From NCBI RefSeq assembly GCF_963676685.1, contig NC_092346.1:46807289-46871288 (forward strand): a DNA stretch of 64,000 bases, in the 5' to 3' direction. Below are positions 11,576 through 23,900 of this stretch, piece by piece (within the stretch, counting starts at the first letter, position 1; each line of letters starts with the position of its first letter). Source of the stretch: Mytilus edulis. Taxonomy: Eukaryota > Mollusca > Bivalvia > Mytilida > Mytilidae. The position numbers and the translations under genes were made by a program. The notes beneath the pieces are model-generated. The model was not told the DNA's origin and did not search any database. It saw nothing but the letters and a program-made list of their open reading frames with translations.

Positions 11576-14500
11576 ATGTCCAAGATGGCGGAAAAGTTGT
11601 AAGTGTGGGAAAATTTGACTGAGAAAATAAGAATAAATCGGAATAATTTGTAAATAATTCATTTTACATGTATCTGAAGTAAAATTTATTGAATTACATG
11701 TAAAACCAAAGAACGAAAATATATTTAACAATAGAATCTTGATTGTGTTGGGTGCATGTTGCATTAAAACATGATCAAACATGATCATACTGAGCAGTGG
11801 TGGATCCATGGGGGGGGGGGGGGGGGGGGGGGGTAGCACCCCCTTTATTTTGGCCAATCAATGCATTTGTATCGGGACATATGTTTTGCTCTCCCCTTTG
11901 TCCTGGGTAAGCACCCCCACCCCCTATTTTATGCACATTGATAATAAAAACAACAAAAAGTAAAAAAAATATAAAATACCAAAATAAGTAAAAAGAAATC
12001 ATTAGAATAATAATGTAAATAGAAAATATCGCCTCCAGAGGTTATATATTAAAGGACTAGCACCCCCCCCCCCCCCCCTTTTGAAAATTGCTGGATCCGC
12101 CCTAGACCAAATAATTATGACGTCTTGCAAGGCTTTTTTATAACTTTTTTATGACATAAAAATATAAAAAAGCCTTGCAAGACGTCATAATTATTTGGAC
12201 TAGATCCGCCCCTGCTGAGGATCACACATACATGTGCTGAGTTAAAGCATAAATTTGTGGACTTGCACCCACATACCTTTAATTGGGAAAGCATATACTG
12301 TAATTTAATTGCATGACATCTTGTTTTTGTACACAAATTATCACAAAGACTTTTCAATTTTCTTCTTCTTTTTACAGCCCCTTAGAACTGCAATTAAATT
12401 GTGGATCCGCCCTTCTCTAAACAATTTAAATTTTAAAAAGAACCTTTTCTTTGAATTCCAGAGTTCTTCCAAAGTTGCCGGCCAGGAGAGAAACTGCAAT
12501 CATTTCTGTTGTCAAAGATGGAGAAATATTCCGAAAATTCATAGTAAGAACAGACATAGTAACGTTGCTAAAGTTAGAAAGCGGAGGTAAGTTGGTGATG
12601 CTTGAAACAAATTGGTTAAATTATTATATACAAAATAACCAAACGAATACACACCTTAAGAATATATTTTTAAATGAGCAACCGTGGCCCCACTAAAAAC
12701 CAATAATGTAATTACTAGGTTCTGTAAAGATGATGCCACAAACGTGGCCACAAATGGATTTTATAATAAGATTTTTGTCCTTGATGAAATCATCAATTTT
12801 TCTCTGGAGCCATCAGGTGCAAAATAGAACTTGTGCAATATAGGAATATTTTTACCTTGCTTTTTATGGGGAATCAATATTGCTATACAATAAATATATA
12901 CCACTTGCTTACATACATGTCCGAAATACGACTGCAGTGTGCTTGCATTTTATTTGTTTATCGGTTTTTGTACTTTTAGATGGTCAGCGTTGTCATCAAA
13001 ATATTTAGCGTCATTAACTTCAATGATTTAAAATGTGTTTGAACTTTGCAGATGAAGAGGCTATGTCCCGATTTTTGGAAGAAAGGGATTATGTCGATGG
13101 TCAGGTAACTGTTAGTATCCTGAGAGTGGAATCTAGCCAAGCTACGGATATGCCTAGTATGAGCACTCAAGCCAGCACAAGTGCCACTAGCCAAGCCAGC
13201 ACAAGTGCCACTAGCCAAGCCAGCACAAGTGCCACTAGCCTAGCCAGCACAAGTGCCAAACAGATACCATCGACAAGCTCAACATGGTCTAAAGATTCTG
13301 AAAAATTTTTGCTTGATTTGTATGATAAATACGAGAAGAGTAAATCCTTCATAAAAAATAAATGGGTGAGAATATCCCAAGAGATTGCGGAAAAACTCTC
13401 AATACAAGTTACTCCAGAGCAGTGTAGGATCAAAATAAGAAGTATGAAGGATAGATTTGAAAGAATGAAAAAGAAACTAAAAACAAGTGGCGAGAGTAAC
13501 ATTGAAATCCCAACAGAATTTACAGTGTTTGAAAGCCAACATGATGTACAACCAAAATATCTGTTGGATTCCAGTAAGCCTAAAAAAGGTACTTTTTTTT
13601 ATTATGATATCATTTATATACAGAATCAACCTTGAGTTTCACACAGAGTTGGGTTGTATTTCATATATACATGTATTGATTATTTAGAGGTAAATTAATA
13701 TAATATAGGCACTGGCTACGGTTACATGGAAATGTAACAATAATAAAAATCTTATTGTTACATTGGAGACTAAATACCGGAATGCATGATCGGATAAGGA
13801 CCTGATTAATTACGAATGTAACAATAAATATTGAGGCTACGGTTACATAGCGTTATTGTTACATGAACTTGAAACAGCAATGTACGATGGGACTTGTAAT
13901 CATGATGTACTAATTTATAAAAATTGATGACGTTTATTTTATATTTACAATACATACAATTATTACATACAATTTCTTTATTTTTGTATTTACAGTGACA
14001 GTTTCTACATATCCCGAGTAAGTGGTTTTGGAGCATGTTTAAGTCCGACGCATTTTTTATGAATCCACTCCAAGCAGCCATCACACACCAGTGATGCCGC
14101 ATTGCATCGCATTGCATACCGTGCAATTCTATTCTGCAATATTCCTTTTAGAAGATAAGGCAACCTTTAATATTTGCTATGCTTCTGGTGAGAAATACTT
14201 CCTCATCCAATATTTTGGTTGAAAGCATGTGGTATAGTTTCATGTCGTCTTTCAATATGATCGCACTGCCGTCCATAACGGATTTTAGGTTTACCTCAAA
14301 TTTCAGTATCCAACTTTAATAGCAGTTAGCTAACCTTGCTTTTGATGTATCATGTTTTCAGAGTTTGTTCCTATAGCTGTAAGAAATTTTGTTTCTTGAT
14401 ATTGTTTCAGTTTCGTATCAAACGCATCCCAAGTTTAAAATTTTTCATCCAAAACAAAATTAGTAATAGGAATCTCTTCATCCATTGTTCAAAGTATAAT

Positions 14501-16426
14501 GACAGTAATAAGAGTAGATGTGCAGTTCAATACTTAAAAAAGTGAACACTTTTCTCAGCCCGAGTTCTCAACAACAAACCATTTTTCGCCTTTTGCACTA
14601 CTAATCTTAAGTTGTACCTTTAAGAACATCAACACCATTAATACGTATAACTATTTAAACGCCATTTGCTGAATAATAATATTTATTATTTATCATTATT
14701 AGAAGTATAATTGTTTAGTACATATGAAAGAATTAAGCAACATAACTATAGAAAATTTGAATTTAATAAATCTAGCGTACATTGATGTTTTTCATGTAAC
14801 AATAACACAATGTAACCGTAGCCTTAATAATTATTGTTACATTCGTAATTAATCGGTTCCTTACCCAACTTTGCATTCCGGCAATTAGTCTCCGATGTAA
14901 CAATAATAATTTTTTTATTGTTACATTTCCATGTAACCGTAGCCAGTGCCTATAATATATTCATTTTATAATCTTTTGTCGTAAATTAATTTGTATATGT
15001 ATTGATATTTAGAATTGCACCAACATAGGTATTATGACTTTTTTTTAAAAAGATGCAGCAATTAAATCGAAATAGAATTCTTGAAAAATGATTCAAAACG
15101 TTGAACTGCTTATTGCTTGGAAATAAGTATCTTATTCTTGTTTTGCAGCTGAAAGTTCCAGTGAAGAGGAAGAAACTAGTAACCCAACGCCTTCCAAGAG
15201 AAAAATGAAAGTGTCTACTTCATGTCCTGAACCTCAAGGTAATAAAACTGTAAAACAAATGACTTTTTACCATTTTACCTTACAACAAAAAACCTACTAT
15301 TATGGTTACATTAAAACACGTCATGTAATGACTTTTGAAAATGTATTTAGAATTTTGAATTAGAACATGAATTCTTGAAAAATAATTATTTTTTACCAGT
15401 TTACTTTACAACAAATAAACTAAACTATTATGGGTACATTTAAACAGTTTAACACATGCAATGACTTCCAAACGTTGGACTAAAACGTGCTAGCTAAAAA
15501 TTATATTTGCAAAATTGTAATCCAATATTAGTGGCATAACACACAACACTTCTTACAGAATAGATGTCAAATTCCTATGTGAAAATGCTGTAGAAATGAA
15601 ATTATTATACACACCTTCTTTCAAAATGTCTGGCTACAACTTAGAATAAGGTTTTATGTAGGCAAACATCTGTAATTGGATTAAAAATTAAAAAAAAAAT
15701 ATAGAAATTTGTATATTTCAGTTGACCTCATGACGCCTTTCACTAAGAATTCCTGGAGGGGGTATCTTTTACATCAGTCGTGTAACATTGCTGGTCATTC
15801 ATGCCGAAATAGCATTGTAAAAAGCATAAACCAAAGGGAGATGGGAGGTTTTTTAGGAAATCCTTTTGGATTTATTAGAGTTGCTTACCTGACTAGGTTT
15901 CCAACCACTACGCCAAGATACCAAACATGTGACAAGATGACGAAACAAATCGAGTTTAAATTTCATTCAGGATGTCAAAATGGATGCTAAAGGGTAGGGA
16001 CTACATGCATGTACATTAAATTATATACAGCAAAAAAAAATCAGAATTACATGTATTATACAACACAAATTTAGACGTTTTGATTCAAACAACAAAAATA
16101 ATAATACCAGAAAAATATGAAATTATGAAAATTATGATAAATATATTAACAGCATCCTTACTTTCTATGATAACAACCACTTTTGTGACTAGTCAATTTA
16201 CACGACTGAAATAAGTACATTACCATATGATTGGAATCGATGTAATTTTGAAAATATATTTATAAAATCTATGATTATTTTATTCTTAATAGCTAAAGAA
16301 AAGAAGAAAAAGAAGACAACTGATCGTTTCGAGTTATTGGCTGAGGCATCAGAAAGGCGACACACGGAAAAAATGGAATGCTTCAAAAGTCTTATAGATG
16401 TCATGAAAGACATTGCAAAAAAGTAG
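11576..16426 (+). CDS. Harbinger Myb/SANT-like (trihelix) accessory protein
   Basis: Exons 11576-11598, 12462-12586, 13052-13588, 15149-15238 and 16293-16426; all junctions GT-AG and in phase, 302 aa. The start MSKMAEK lies about 130 bp inside the left TIR. Residues 51 to about 120 include a Ser/Thr/Ala-rich stretch made of a 24-bp tandem repeat (QASTSATS). Residues about 127-195 form a Myb/SANT-like trihelix domain, with W at 128 and 154 and the helical end RIKIRSMKDRFERMKKK. The tail is acidic (SSSEEEE), then lysine-rich (KEKKKKK), then a helix ending in VMKDIAKK. In Harbinger elements this protein helps bring the transposase to the nucleus and to the TIRs. The reading frame is intact, unlike the transposase. 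A possible ATTAAA signal is at 16554. Confidence 0.8.
11795..12214. mobile_element. CAGTGGYGGATCC-type MITE with G-run, nested
   Basis: 5' end CAGTGGTGGATCC and 3' end GATCCGCCCCTG form imperfect TIRs; CTGAG flanks both sides (11790-11794 and 12215-12219). It carries long G and C runs near 11811 and 12063. It lies in intron 1 of the Harbinger Myb-like gene and has itself received the hairpin element at 12107-12198. A relative is at 59299-59459. Confidence 0.65.
12107..12198. mobile_element. Short fold-back MITE
   Basis: Two perfect arms of about 33 bp (ccaaataattatgacgtctt and onward) separated by a short AT-rich loop would form a long hairpin. A single decayed arm of the same family occurs at about 45671-45709 (tagccttgcaagatgttata), so it is a dispersed family. 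Confidence 0.7.
13168..13259 (+). repeat. 24-bp coding tandem repeat in the Myb-like gene
   Basis: About four copies of a 24-bp unit (core agccagcacaagtgccact) keep the frame and code ASTSATSQ repeats in the linker before the Myb domain. Copy number probably varies between element copies. Confidence 0.8.
13708..14950. mobile_element. Nested non-autonomous element with 158-bp TIRs and 9-bp TSD
   Basis: Starts GGCACTGGCTACGGTTACAT and ends with the complement. The two arms can be matched for about 158 bp at roughly 85% identity. TATAATATA flanks both ends (13699-13707 and 14951-14959), a 9-bp target duplication. Long TIRs with a 9-bp duplication fit a Mutator-like (MULE) element, though I see no transposase. 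It lies in intron 3 of the Harbinger Myb-like gene. Each arm itself contains two copies of a 'gctacggttacat ... tgttacat' block. The middle holds a decayed zinc-finger remnant. Confidence 0.8.
13996..14128 (-). pseudogene. PHD-finger remnant inside the nested element
   Basis: Minus-strand reading gives VCDGCLEWIHKKCVGLK, matching the second half of a PHD finger (C-x2-C-x4-H-x2-C followed by a hydrophobic). An upstream C-T-V-C pair and a downstream C-R-N-C pair lie in other frames, so the finger is broken by small indels and stops. PHD fingers are often carried by DNA-transposon proteins. A 106-codon open frame that overlaps it on the same strand is in the wrong frame and is not a gene. Confidence 0.5.
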
Positions 16427-16978
16427 ATCCAGATGTAACTCTGTATCAGATCTCATTTCTTGTTGACACTTTTTTTATGTTTAATTGTTTCCACACAGAT
16501 ATGTGTTTTATTTGTTTTATTGTTACAGAGTATACCTGAAGAATATACTTATTATTAAATATACACAAACTGATGATTTTATTTGATTTTTATGAAATTC
16601 TTGAATCCAGCATTTCAGCATCAAGACAAACATATGTTGCATCTTTTTTTTTTGGTTTCCTATTTGAATTTTTGAACACTGGTAATTTTGGGCCTTTATA
16701 GCTTGCTGTTTAGTGTGAGCAAACTTGAAAGCTTTGTGCTTAAGACCCTACTGTAACCTAAATTTGCTTATTCATCCGAACTCATACCATATCTTCTTCA
16801 GTATTTTTATTGAATAAGAATGGAAACGGGGAATATGTCAAAGAGACAACATCCCGGCTAAAACATACAAAACAACTCAAGGCCACTAAAACCAATAAAA
16901 TCTACATAATGTACTTTAATCATGGGTGTATTTGTTTGAATAACATTTCAAAGTTGAAATAATGTTTATTGTCATTTA

Positions 16979-18547
16979 TTAGCTGTTGACTCTGTTTAAT
17001 TCGATAGTTAGATTGTTTCTCTTCAAGATACCTTCTCCATTGTCTGCATTCACTGGAAAGTTCTCCCCTAAATTTGCGTCCAATTCATCAATTTCTGCAT
17101 CAATAAATTCAGCAATGTCTTCATCACTTTGTAGGCAGATATTATGGAGAACACAGCAGGCTGAAATTATTTTACAAATACACTTGATATCTCTAATGCT
17201 AACGTATTTCAAACGACGAAAACGTCCTTTTAACAAAGCAAAGGCTCTTTCAATTACCTGTCTTTTGGATGACAGAAATTTGTTGAAATTATATTGCTCT
17301 CTTGTTAAATTTCCATTGTCGCGAAATGGTGTTATAAGCCACCTCATTAGTGCGTAAGCCGCATCGCCTAGAATGTGATATTGTCCTTGCCTGCAGAGTT
17401 CATCTCCAATTTCAGATAAATGAGAATGCTTAAACGCCTTAGCGTCATGGCATCTTCCTGGCATACCTACACAAATGTTAACGAAACTAAGATCGTCTTT
17501 GCATACGGCCTGTAAAATTACAGAGTGAAATTTTTTTCTATTATAGTATGAATTGGGACATTCCAATGGCTGCTCAATCGGAATGTGGCTTCCATCGATT
17601 GCCCCTATAATGTTTTGAAATTCGTATGTCCCCATTTCATTAAACTTTATTGCGACAGAATCCAATTCTTCAGGCCACTGAACAAATCTGGGGAGAAGAT
17701 CATTTATTGCGTTAACAACCTTTTCTCTGTACTTGGTAAATGTTGAAACAGTTATATTAAACCGATCGCTTATTCCTAAAATAGTTTCTTGTGATGCTAA
17801 ATATCGCAAAACGATCATTACTTTTTTCTCCAATGGTATTTCTTGTCGTCCCCCTCGATATGTTCTTTTTGCCAATTGTTCATTAGCTCCTAACAGTTGA
17901 CATACAAGTTCAAAAGACTGAGGTGAAATCCTAAAAAATCTGGGAAATATCTTGGAACTGTCCACTCGAAAAAGTCCTGTGTTTTATGACGATCCTTTCG
18001 ATCACTGAAATTAAGAAAATAAAGATGTATATTTTCTGATACATACAATTTAATATTCAAAATATCCAATAGGAAAACGATTAAGTTGAACAGTGAAGAA
18101 TTGATATGCTTGATAAATGTATTTGATATTATTTTTAGTACAATTGTTTATTCTGAGAATGCTGGCTTTATAAACTGCCACACTTTTTTATGAAGGGTAA
18201 TCTGGTAAACTTGTCCAGGACCGAATTCATAAAAAAAATAAAAATGCCGAATCTCGAATTCACGAAAAAAGTAAGGAAAAGAAATCGGCCAAATCCCGAA
18301 TTCCCGAATGATGTTATTTTTATAGCAATAAAAATGAAGGGGGATGGTATACATGCCGGTCACGCCCCTTTACACACATGCTTACACATACAAACAAATA
18401 GTAGGAAAAATCAACAAATTAGCTCAAGGTAGTATATTTCTTAAAAATAAAATACCTTTCCAAAAGGAAATTTGACTCATCATCTGAAGATTCCATCAAT
18501 TCCATGGCAACACAAGTTGCCACACAAATAGCACTGCAATCGGCCAT
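16979..18547 (-). pseudogene. Harbinger transposase (HARBI1-like, DDE_4), one-base frameshift
   Basis: Exon 1 is 18547-18456, starting with an ATG about 95 bp inside the right TIR and coding MADCSAICVATCVAMELM and onward. Exon 2 begins at 18004 after a cag acceptor and is in phase. Its first 22 or so codons read DRKDRHKTQDFFEWTVPRYF, the usual lead-in of this family. The frame is then lost at a run of six T (plus-strand A 17933-17938). The rest, RFFRISPQSFELV onward to the stop at 16979, is in the neighbouring frame and fully open for about 320 codons. Catalytic residues are intact: D in GAIDGSH, D in GDAAYAL and E in ERAFALLKGRF, with a helix-turn-helix region before them. One extra T would restore a transposase of about 372 aa, so this is either a recent inactivating deletion or a homopolymer sequencing error. 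AATAAA signals lie at or next to the stop. Confidence 0.85.
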
Positions 18548-18646
18548 ATTGTATATAGTCGGTTCGTTCGTTTCTACGGTTGGTCCGGTGTAGATCGACC
18601 ACGTGGTCGGTGTATACCGAATTAGTCAGAAACGAATCGACCCACT

Positions 18647-19281
18647 GTCCTTTTTTGGTAATATATTGAGCTCTTCAACTCTATCGGATCTTATAAATCA
18701 TTGGCATATTCGGCTTTAAGTGTCAACACAGCAAGTGTCCGTAGTATATTTATGCACGGTATGCTGTAGCAATTTATACTTAGTTTATTGTAATTACTGT
18801 ACGTTGTTTCTGACTTTAGCTAAAACTGTTGATATTGGTGTTATGATAGATTTAAGTATTTATTATCTCCCTTTGTACCGGAAGTTAGATGCAAAAATCG
18901 TCTGCACTTCTTTTGAAATGTCTTTTAAAGTAGAAACACTTTTAGCCAGTTTAAAGGAAATACAACAAGGTCTGAAGTTTATAAATTACCTCTATATATT
19001 TACAAATAATGATAAAAAAAAAGAAAAAAATACAATTAACAAAAGATTGTGCTGTGATTATCTGACAAAAAAAACAAAAAAAAATACAATTTTTTAACAT
19101 TTTTTTAAATTAAATAAAACTATACTCTATGGAACTACAAGAATCACTACTTCCGATTCTTGTTGTGTAACAATCTCCTTAAATTTTTACATGCATGGTA
19201 CAGTGGCAGTGCCTGTTCTATCTAAATGGTTGCAGAACCCTAGCACTTATGGAGAGGGGGGTGTGACAGGGTTGCTTCCCT
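18647..19281. other. Gene-free stretch
   Basis: A 125-codon open frame at 18720-19097 ends in poly-lysine codons from an A-rich run and shows no domain or splice sites. Nothing else recognised. Confidence 0.35.
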
Positions 19282-19284
19282 TAA

Positions 19285-19565
19285 GGGAGCTACCATTTGA
19301 TTTTTATGGGGGGGCTAGGATGAAATTTGAAAAAAATAGGCAGGACAGGAGTTTTGAGTAAAAAAAAAAGGCAGGATGAGAAACTTGTTAAAAAAAAAGG
19401 CAGGATGACAATTGGTGTAAAAAAAGTCAGAATAAACTAGTAAAAAAAAAGGCAGGACCGAATAGAGTAAAAAATAAAAAGGCAGGACAGAGATTACAAC
19501 TAAAAAAAAAAGCAGGACAAAATTTTTCATCCTAGCCCCCCCATAAAAATCAAATGGTAGCTCCC
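19285..19565. mobile_element. 281-bp Harbinger-type MITE with internal A-run/GGCAGGA array
   Basis: TIRs of about 44 bp starting GGGAGCTACCATTTGATTTT and ending in the complement. TAA flanks both ends (19282-19284 and 19566-19568), matching the TWA target of PIF/Harbinger. The interior is seven irregular units of an A-run followed by ggcagga and a variable 10-15 bp. Confidence 0.75.
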
Positions 19566-19834
19566 TAAAACATGTGGTAGATACTTAATCAGCCGTAAGC
19601 GGTTGACTAATGAGATGGAAGAAGTGTGATGGGATTGCTTCCAGTCTTCCCTTAGAACATGTGGTCAGCAGCCGCAAGCGGTAGAAGTGTGACTGGATTG
19701 CTTCCTGTCTTCCCTTAGAACATGTGGTCAGCTTTAAGTGTACCTGGTTGAGCTAAGGAAGTACTTCTTTAGCTTAGTCCATTAACGTGCTGCCTTGTAA
19801 TGTATAGAATAATTTTATTTTTTTTAATTTTATG

Positions 19835-20225
19835 CCCCACTTACGATGTTTTCTGGTCTGTGTGTCCGTCTGTCTGTCCCGCTCCAGGTTAAAGTGTTTG
19901 GTCAAGGTAGATTTTGATGAAATTGAAGTCCAATCTACATGAAACTTAGTACACATATTCTCCATGACATAATCTTTCTAATTTTAATGCCAAATTAAAG
20001 TTTTTAACCCAATTTCATGGTCCACTGAACAAAAAAAATGATAGTGCGAAGCTCAGGTTAAAGTTTTTGGTCAAGATATAGTTTTTGATGAAGTTGAAGT
20101 CCAACTTGAAACTTAGTACACATGTTCCCTATGATATGATCTTTCTAATTCAATTGCCAAATTCAAGTTTTTACCTCAATTTCATGGTCCACTGGGGCAT
20201 CCGTGTACTATGGACTCATTCTTGT
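19835..20225 (+). repeat. Tandem repeat, 169-bp monomer, about 2 copies
   Basis: The block 'aggttaaagtktttggtcaa ... gaagttgaagtccaa ... tttcatggtccactg' occurs at 19886 and again at 20055. It has the look of a dispersed bivalve repeat and is non-coding. Confidence 0.7.
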
Positions 20226-20933
20226 TAAATATACATTGTATTTAACATGTTTAACATGTTTAGGTGTAATACCATCAAATCATGGTACTCTACATCTGTT
20301 TGTATATGAAAATAGGTTGAAAAAAATAGTCCCTTGAATTTGACAGTTGTATGTAATTAATACTACATTTTATTGCAATTTGCAGTTAAAAAACATTTAT
20401 GTTTCATGAACATATGTCTTTGGTATTTCAAAGCACCATTATTTTTGTATTTGGGGTTTCTATAGAATATTTTGAAAACTTGAGGCTACATGGTTACTAA
20501 ACATTCTAAAGCATGACTTAGCATGTACACATGTTAAATAAGGGGAGAAATTTGATTGGTTAACTTCCAGTGATGGTTATTTTCTTAAATGCAATGAAAT
20601 GTTATGTGAATTTTTTTTCTATAGTACTGGACGTTTAAACTTTACTCATGCCAAGTATTTCTTTATTTGAAACAAAGATAAATTCTGCGCAATTATTTGA
20701 AAAGTGCAATTTTAACAAAGACTAATAGGGGAAAATCAATGGTGGTAATACACCTTTAAAGAATAAAAGTTAAGAAATATTTTATTAGAATAAGAGAAAT
20801 AACAATCCATAACTTTGAGATGCCCTACATCATATTAGCTTCAATATTGAGGGATTGACAATGGGTACCATGAGATCGTTACAAAATTACAAAACAGTTT
20901 ATTCCCAGCAAAATTTCTATTCAAAGTAACCAG
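20226..20933. other. Upstream region of the SYCE1-like gene
   Basis: Holds the likely promoter and 5' UTR, but I see no clear TATA or initiator. No repeat family recognised. Confidence 0.3.
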
Positions 20934-23900
20934 ATGAAATCCAAAAACATCTCTGTTAACAAAGAAACACCAGCTTCAGGTAACTTTATCATATTAAAGT
21001 ATTCTTTAATTAATGCTATGATAATCCAGGAATTAAAAACTCCACTAGCCCAACGCACGGGACTACAGCATTTGGACCTCGGGCAACCAAAACTTGTAAC
21101 CCAATATGCCCGACGGACTAGTAACAAAAAATTCTTGGCGTTTTCAAAATAGAAAGTGGAAAATCCCCTCATCACCATTCTATCTTAGCCAATCAGATTC
21201 GACTACGTCATCCGGGATTCTCAGAGTTTGAACTGACTTTGTAAAAGTTTTAAAATAGAATAAATCACTTGGTGTGGATCCCGTACTTTCAATATCGTTT
21301 TGTCATTACAGGGGGTATAGTACACTGCTTATGCAATAGGGGAAATATTATGTAACCTGATTAATAATTTATTGCAATTTTATGTCAATCCCTTTTAACA
21401 GTAATTTAAAAACCTGACTTTCGTCAGATATAAATTTGTAACATGTGCACATGTTATGGATGTCATTTTGTGTTTATTTGCAAACTGAAGAAGCCTCCAG
21501 AACCATAACCTATACATTTAAATATTCAAATGGATTCGATTTTAAAGAAATAAAATTTATAACAAAAACAATTTCAGTTTAGAGACTGCTCAGTTTGTAG
21601 TCAATTTATAGCCCACAATTAGCTTACCTGTGATAAATGTTAATATATGGATATTACGTACGTACTTCCTTGATAAAACAATTATATAAGACACAAACTA
21701 TGAATGGTGATATTTAATCACATAAATTTTTTAGGTCATTTGATTTATTTTAATTAAGAGAATTTTAAAACTGAAAACAAATATGAGCATTTCACATAAC
21801 CAGCTGATAATTCATTTACACAAACGTGATGATGTATTTGATAAAAATCACTCCAATCCTTTTATGTACCCATATACTATAGCAGTGGTCAAGAGTTGTA
21901 CCTTGTCGGGATTTTGTTAACTCTTTATTACAGAATAGTCAAGGATTATTCAATTATCATGATCAACGAATTGAAAAAATCTGCTAATGGGATATTTTTT
22001 TCCTGACATAAGTTTTTGGTATCCAATTTGCTAAAATCTACTGTACAACGGATAAAAATTGTAAAGTTTATAGAATTCATTGTATTTTGCAACAAACTCT
22101 GAGTTTGTAAGGCATACGCGGGCTAGCAGGTCAATTTTGTTGGGCTAGTAGTTCTTCCAACAGGGGTAGTCAAATCCTGCTACCAATTAGCCCTGGGCTA
22201 GTGAGCTATAACAAAATTTCTTAACCCCTGGATAATCTATACCTTTAATGAAGAAAAATATCAAATTAGCTTACCAATATCTGTTTTAATTATCATGATT
22301 ATTCCTCATTCAACAGAGGATACAAAAATCTGCCTGATCAGGAAATTTGCGAAAAATTGTATGACTTATACAGTCAAACCTGAGTAAACCGGACCCTGAA
22401 TAAACTGGTTTCCTGTCCATTGCAACCAAAAATTAAAGTCCCGTTTTTTTCCTTTCAAAGTCTTTGTTAAAATACCCTTTGTAAACCGGACCTTATATAT
22501 ATCTTTATTCACAATAAACCTTATACATAGGTAAAGACATGATGGAGAAGACATTTATTTACAATATTTACAATAAGACAGAACAAACAAGACAATTGAC
22601 TTACAACAACATGGCAGTATCTATCAACAGAACAATAACAGGGTAATGCAAAGTGTAGATAGTTTAAATATTACTACTGGACAACAGTCAAAGAGCAAAT
22701 AACTCAGTCTTATCCATGTTTTCATACTAGTCGTGAAGTTGTCATCTAAAAAGGAATATAATTTTTGCTGCATATGAAAGCAAGCTATAATTCTTGTTAC
22801 TTAATGAGGTTTATTGATATATTTCAGAAAAGAGTTATTTGGAACAAAAGTTGAATGAAAGAAGAAGCAGGAGAAGACAACTGGAACAAGAACTAGAAAG
22901 TGGTAATGCTAATGAAATATACTATGGAATTTAAAATGATATTACACAGACATATTATTGGTAGATATAGGAAGATGTGGTGTGAGTGCCAATGAGACAA
23001 CTCTCCATACAAATAACAATTTAAAAAGTAAACCATTATAGGTTAAAGTACGGCCTTCAACACGGAGCCTTGGCTCATTTCATATTTTTTGTTACATTAA
23101 AGTGTTAAAATTTCATGAAAAGTAAAAACAAATGCTTGTAAAGTTATCATACTTTTCACTTCTTCAATTAAAGATTAAATATATACCATCAACATCTATT
23201 AAGTGATTTTGACAGTTTAATGTAAAGACAGACTTACAATATCATTTATAATTAAGGGATACATTGTATATAATGTACGTTTTAATTGATTCTAAATTAC
23301 TAATAAATTATTTTAATAATGAAAGGTAAATTCAGAAATTATTTCAAAATATTTACTGTTGCTTATAATGCAAATGGTGAGTCTTGCAATAATAGCAATA
23401 ATAAGAACTCAGATTCTGATATCAGTATCATCTGTGAGTTAAACTTTTCTTGAATTACAAAAATTGATCTCTTATAATTTTGTCCATTCTTAAAAAATCT
23501 CATTAATAAATGCATGCAATAATTTCTGCATTTCAGTAATTGTTCTCAGCCAATGGCTGTTCTCTTATGATCAACTCTTTATGCCTTTATTCTCATACTT
23601 TACCTGTGTTTATTTGTTTTTGATAACAGTATTACTAAATATTTTGTAATTTTTATTTCAGTCAATGGAAAGTATTTGCAGATTAAAGATGTCCACACAA
23701 AAATGAATGGTATTTATAAATATAAATATTATTAGATTCAGTAAATGGGTGATGTTACAAAATTATGTAAAACGTTGCATTAAACTTATATAGGAGATAA
23801 GTGTATTGTATTTTAAGCTTGGCCTTCATAAAATGTAGATTTTACTGTCACGGATATTTGCGACATTTATAAAATCAAGTTTTACGAAGCTAAGATTAAA

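Larger units (their letters stand above)
11448..18643. mobile_element. PIF/Harbinger DNA transposon, two-gene, 7.2 kb
   Basis: Terminal inverted repeats GGGTCGGTTCGTTTCTG at 11448 and its complement ending at 18643 match at 16 of 17 bases. They are flanked on both sides by ACT (11445-11447 and 18644-18646), a 3-bp target duplication of the size Harbinger makes, though the usual target is TTA or TAA. Inside are a Myb/SANT-like gene on the plus strand and a DDE transposase on the minus strand, converging in the middle, which is the classic Harbinger gene pair. At least two other elements have inserted into its introns (11795-12214 with a hairpin inside it, and 13708-14950), so this copy is not brand new. 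Confidence 0.85.

Noticed and set aside
11320..11857. Frames of 79-113 codons on both strands near the left Harbinger end
   Set aside because: They cross the transposon boundary or the G-run and resemble no protein.
13033..13635. 200-codon frame taken as a single-exon gene
   Set aside because: It is exon 3 of the Myb-like gene read through its splice sites; the ATG at 13033 is in the intron.
13806..14126. 106-codon minus-strand open frame
   Set aside because: It overlaps the PHD-finger relic in a different frame and runs into the nested element's TIR.
15709..15990. 93-codon plus-strand open frame
   Set aside because: It lies in the last intron of the Harbinger Myb-like gene, out of phase with both neighbours, and no domain is visible.
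16979..17965. 328-aa transposase starting at 17965
   Set aside because: The start would be GTG and the family's N-terminal segment is missing; a spliced exon 1 and a frameshift explain the locus better.
18720..19097. 125-codon plus-strand open frame
   Set aside because: Composition is that of AT-rich intergenic DNA with a lysine-rich end from an A run.
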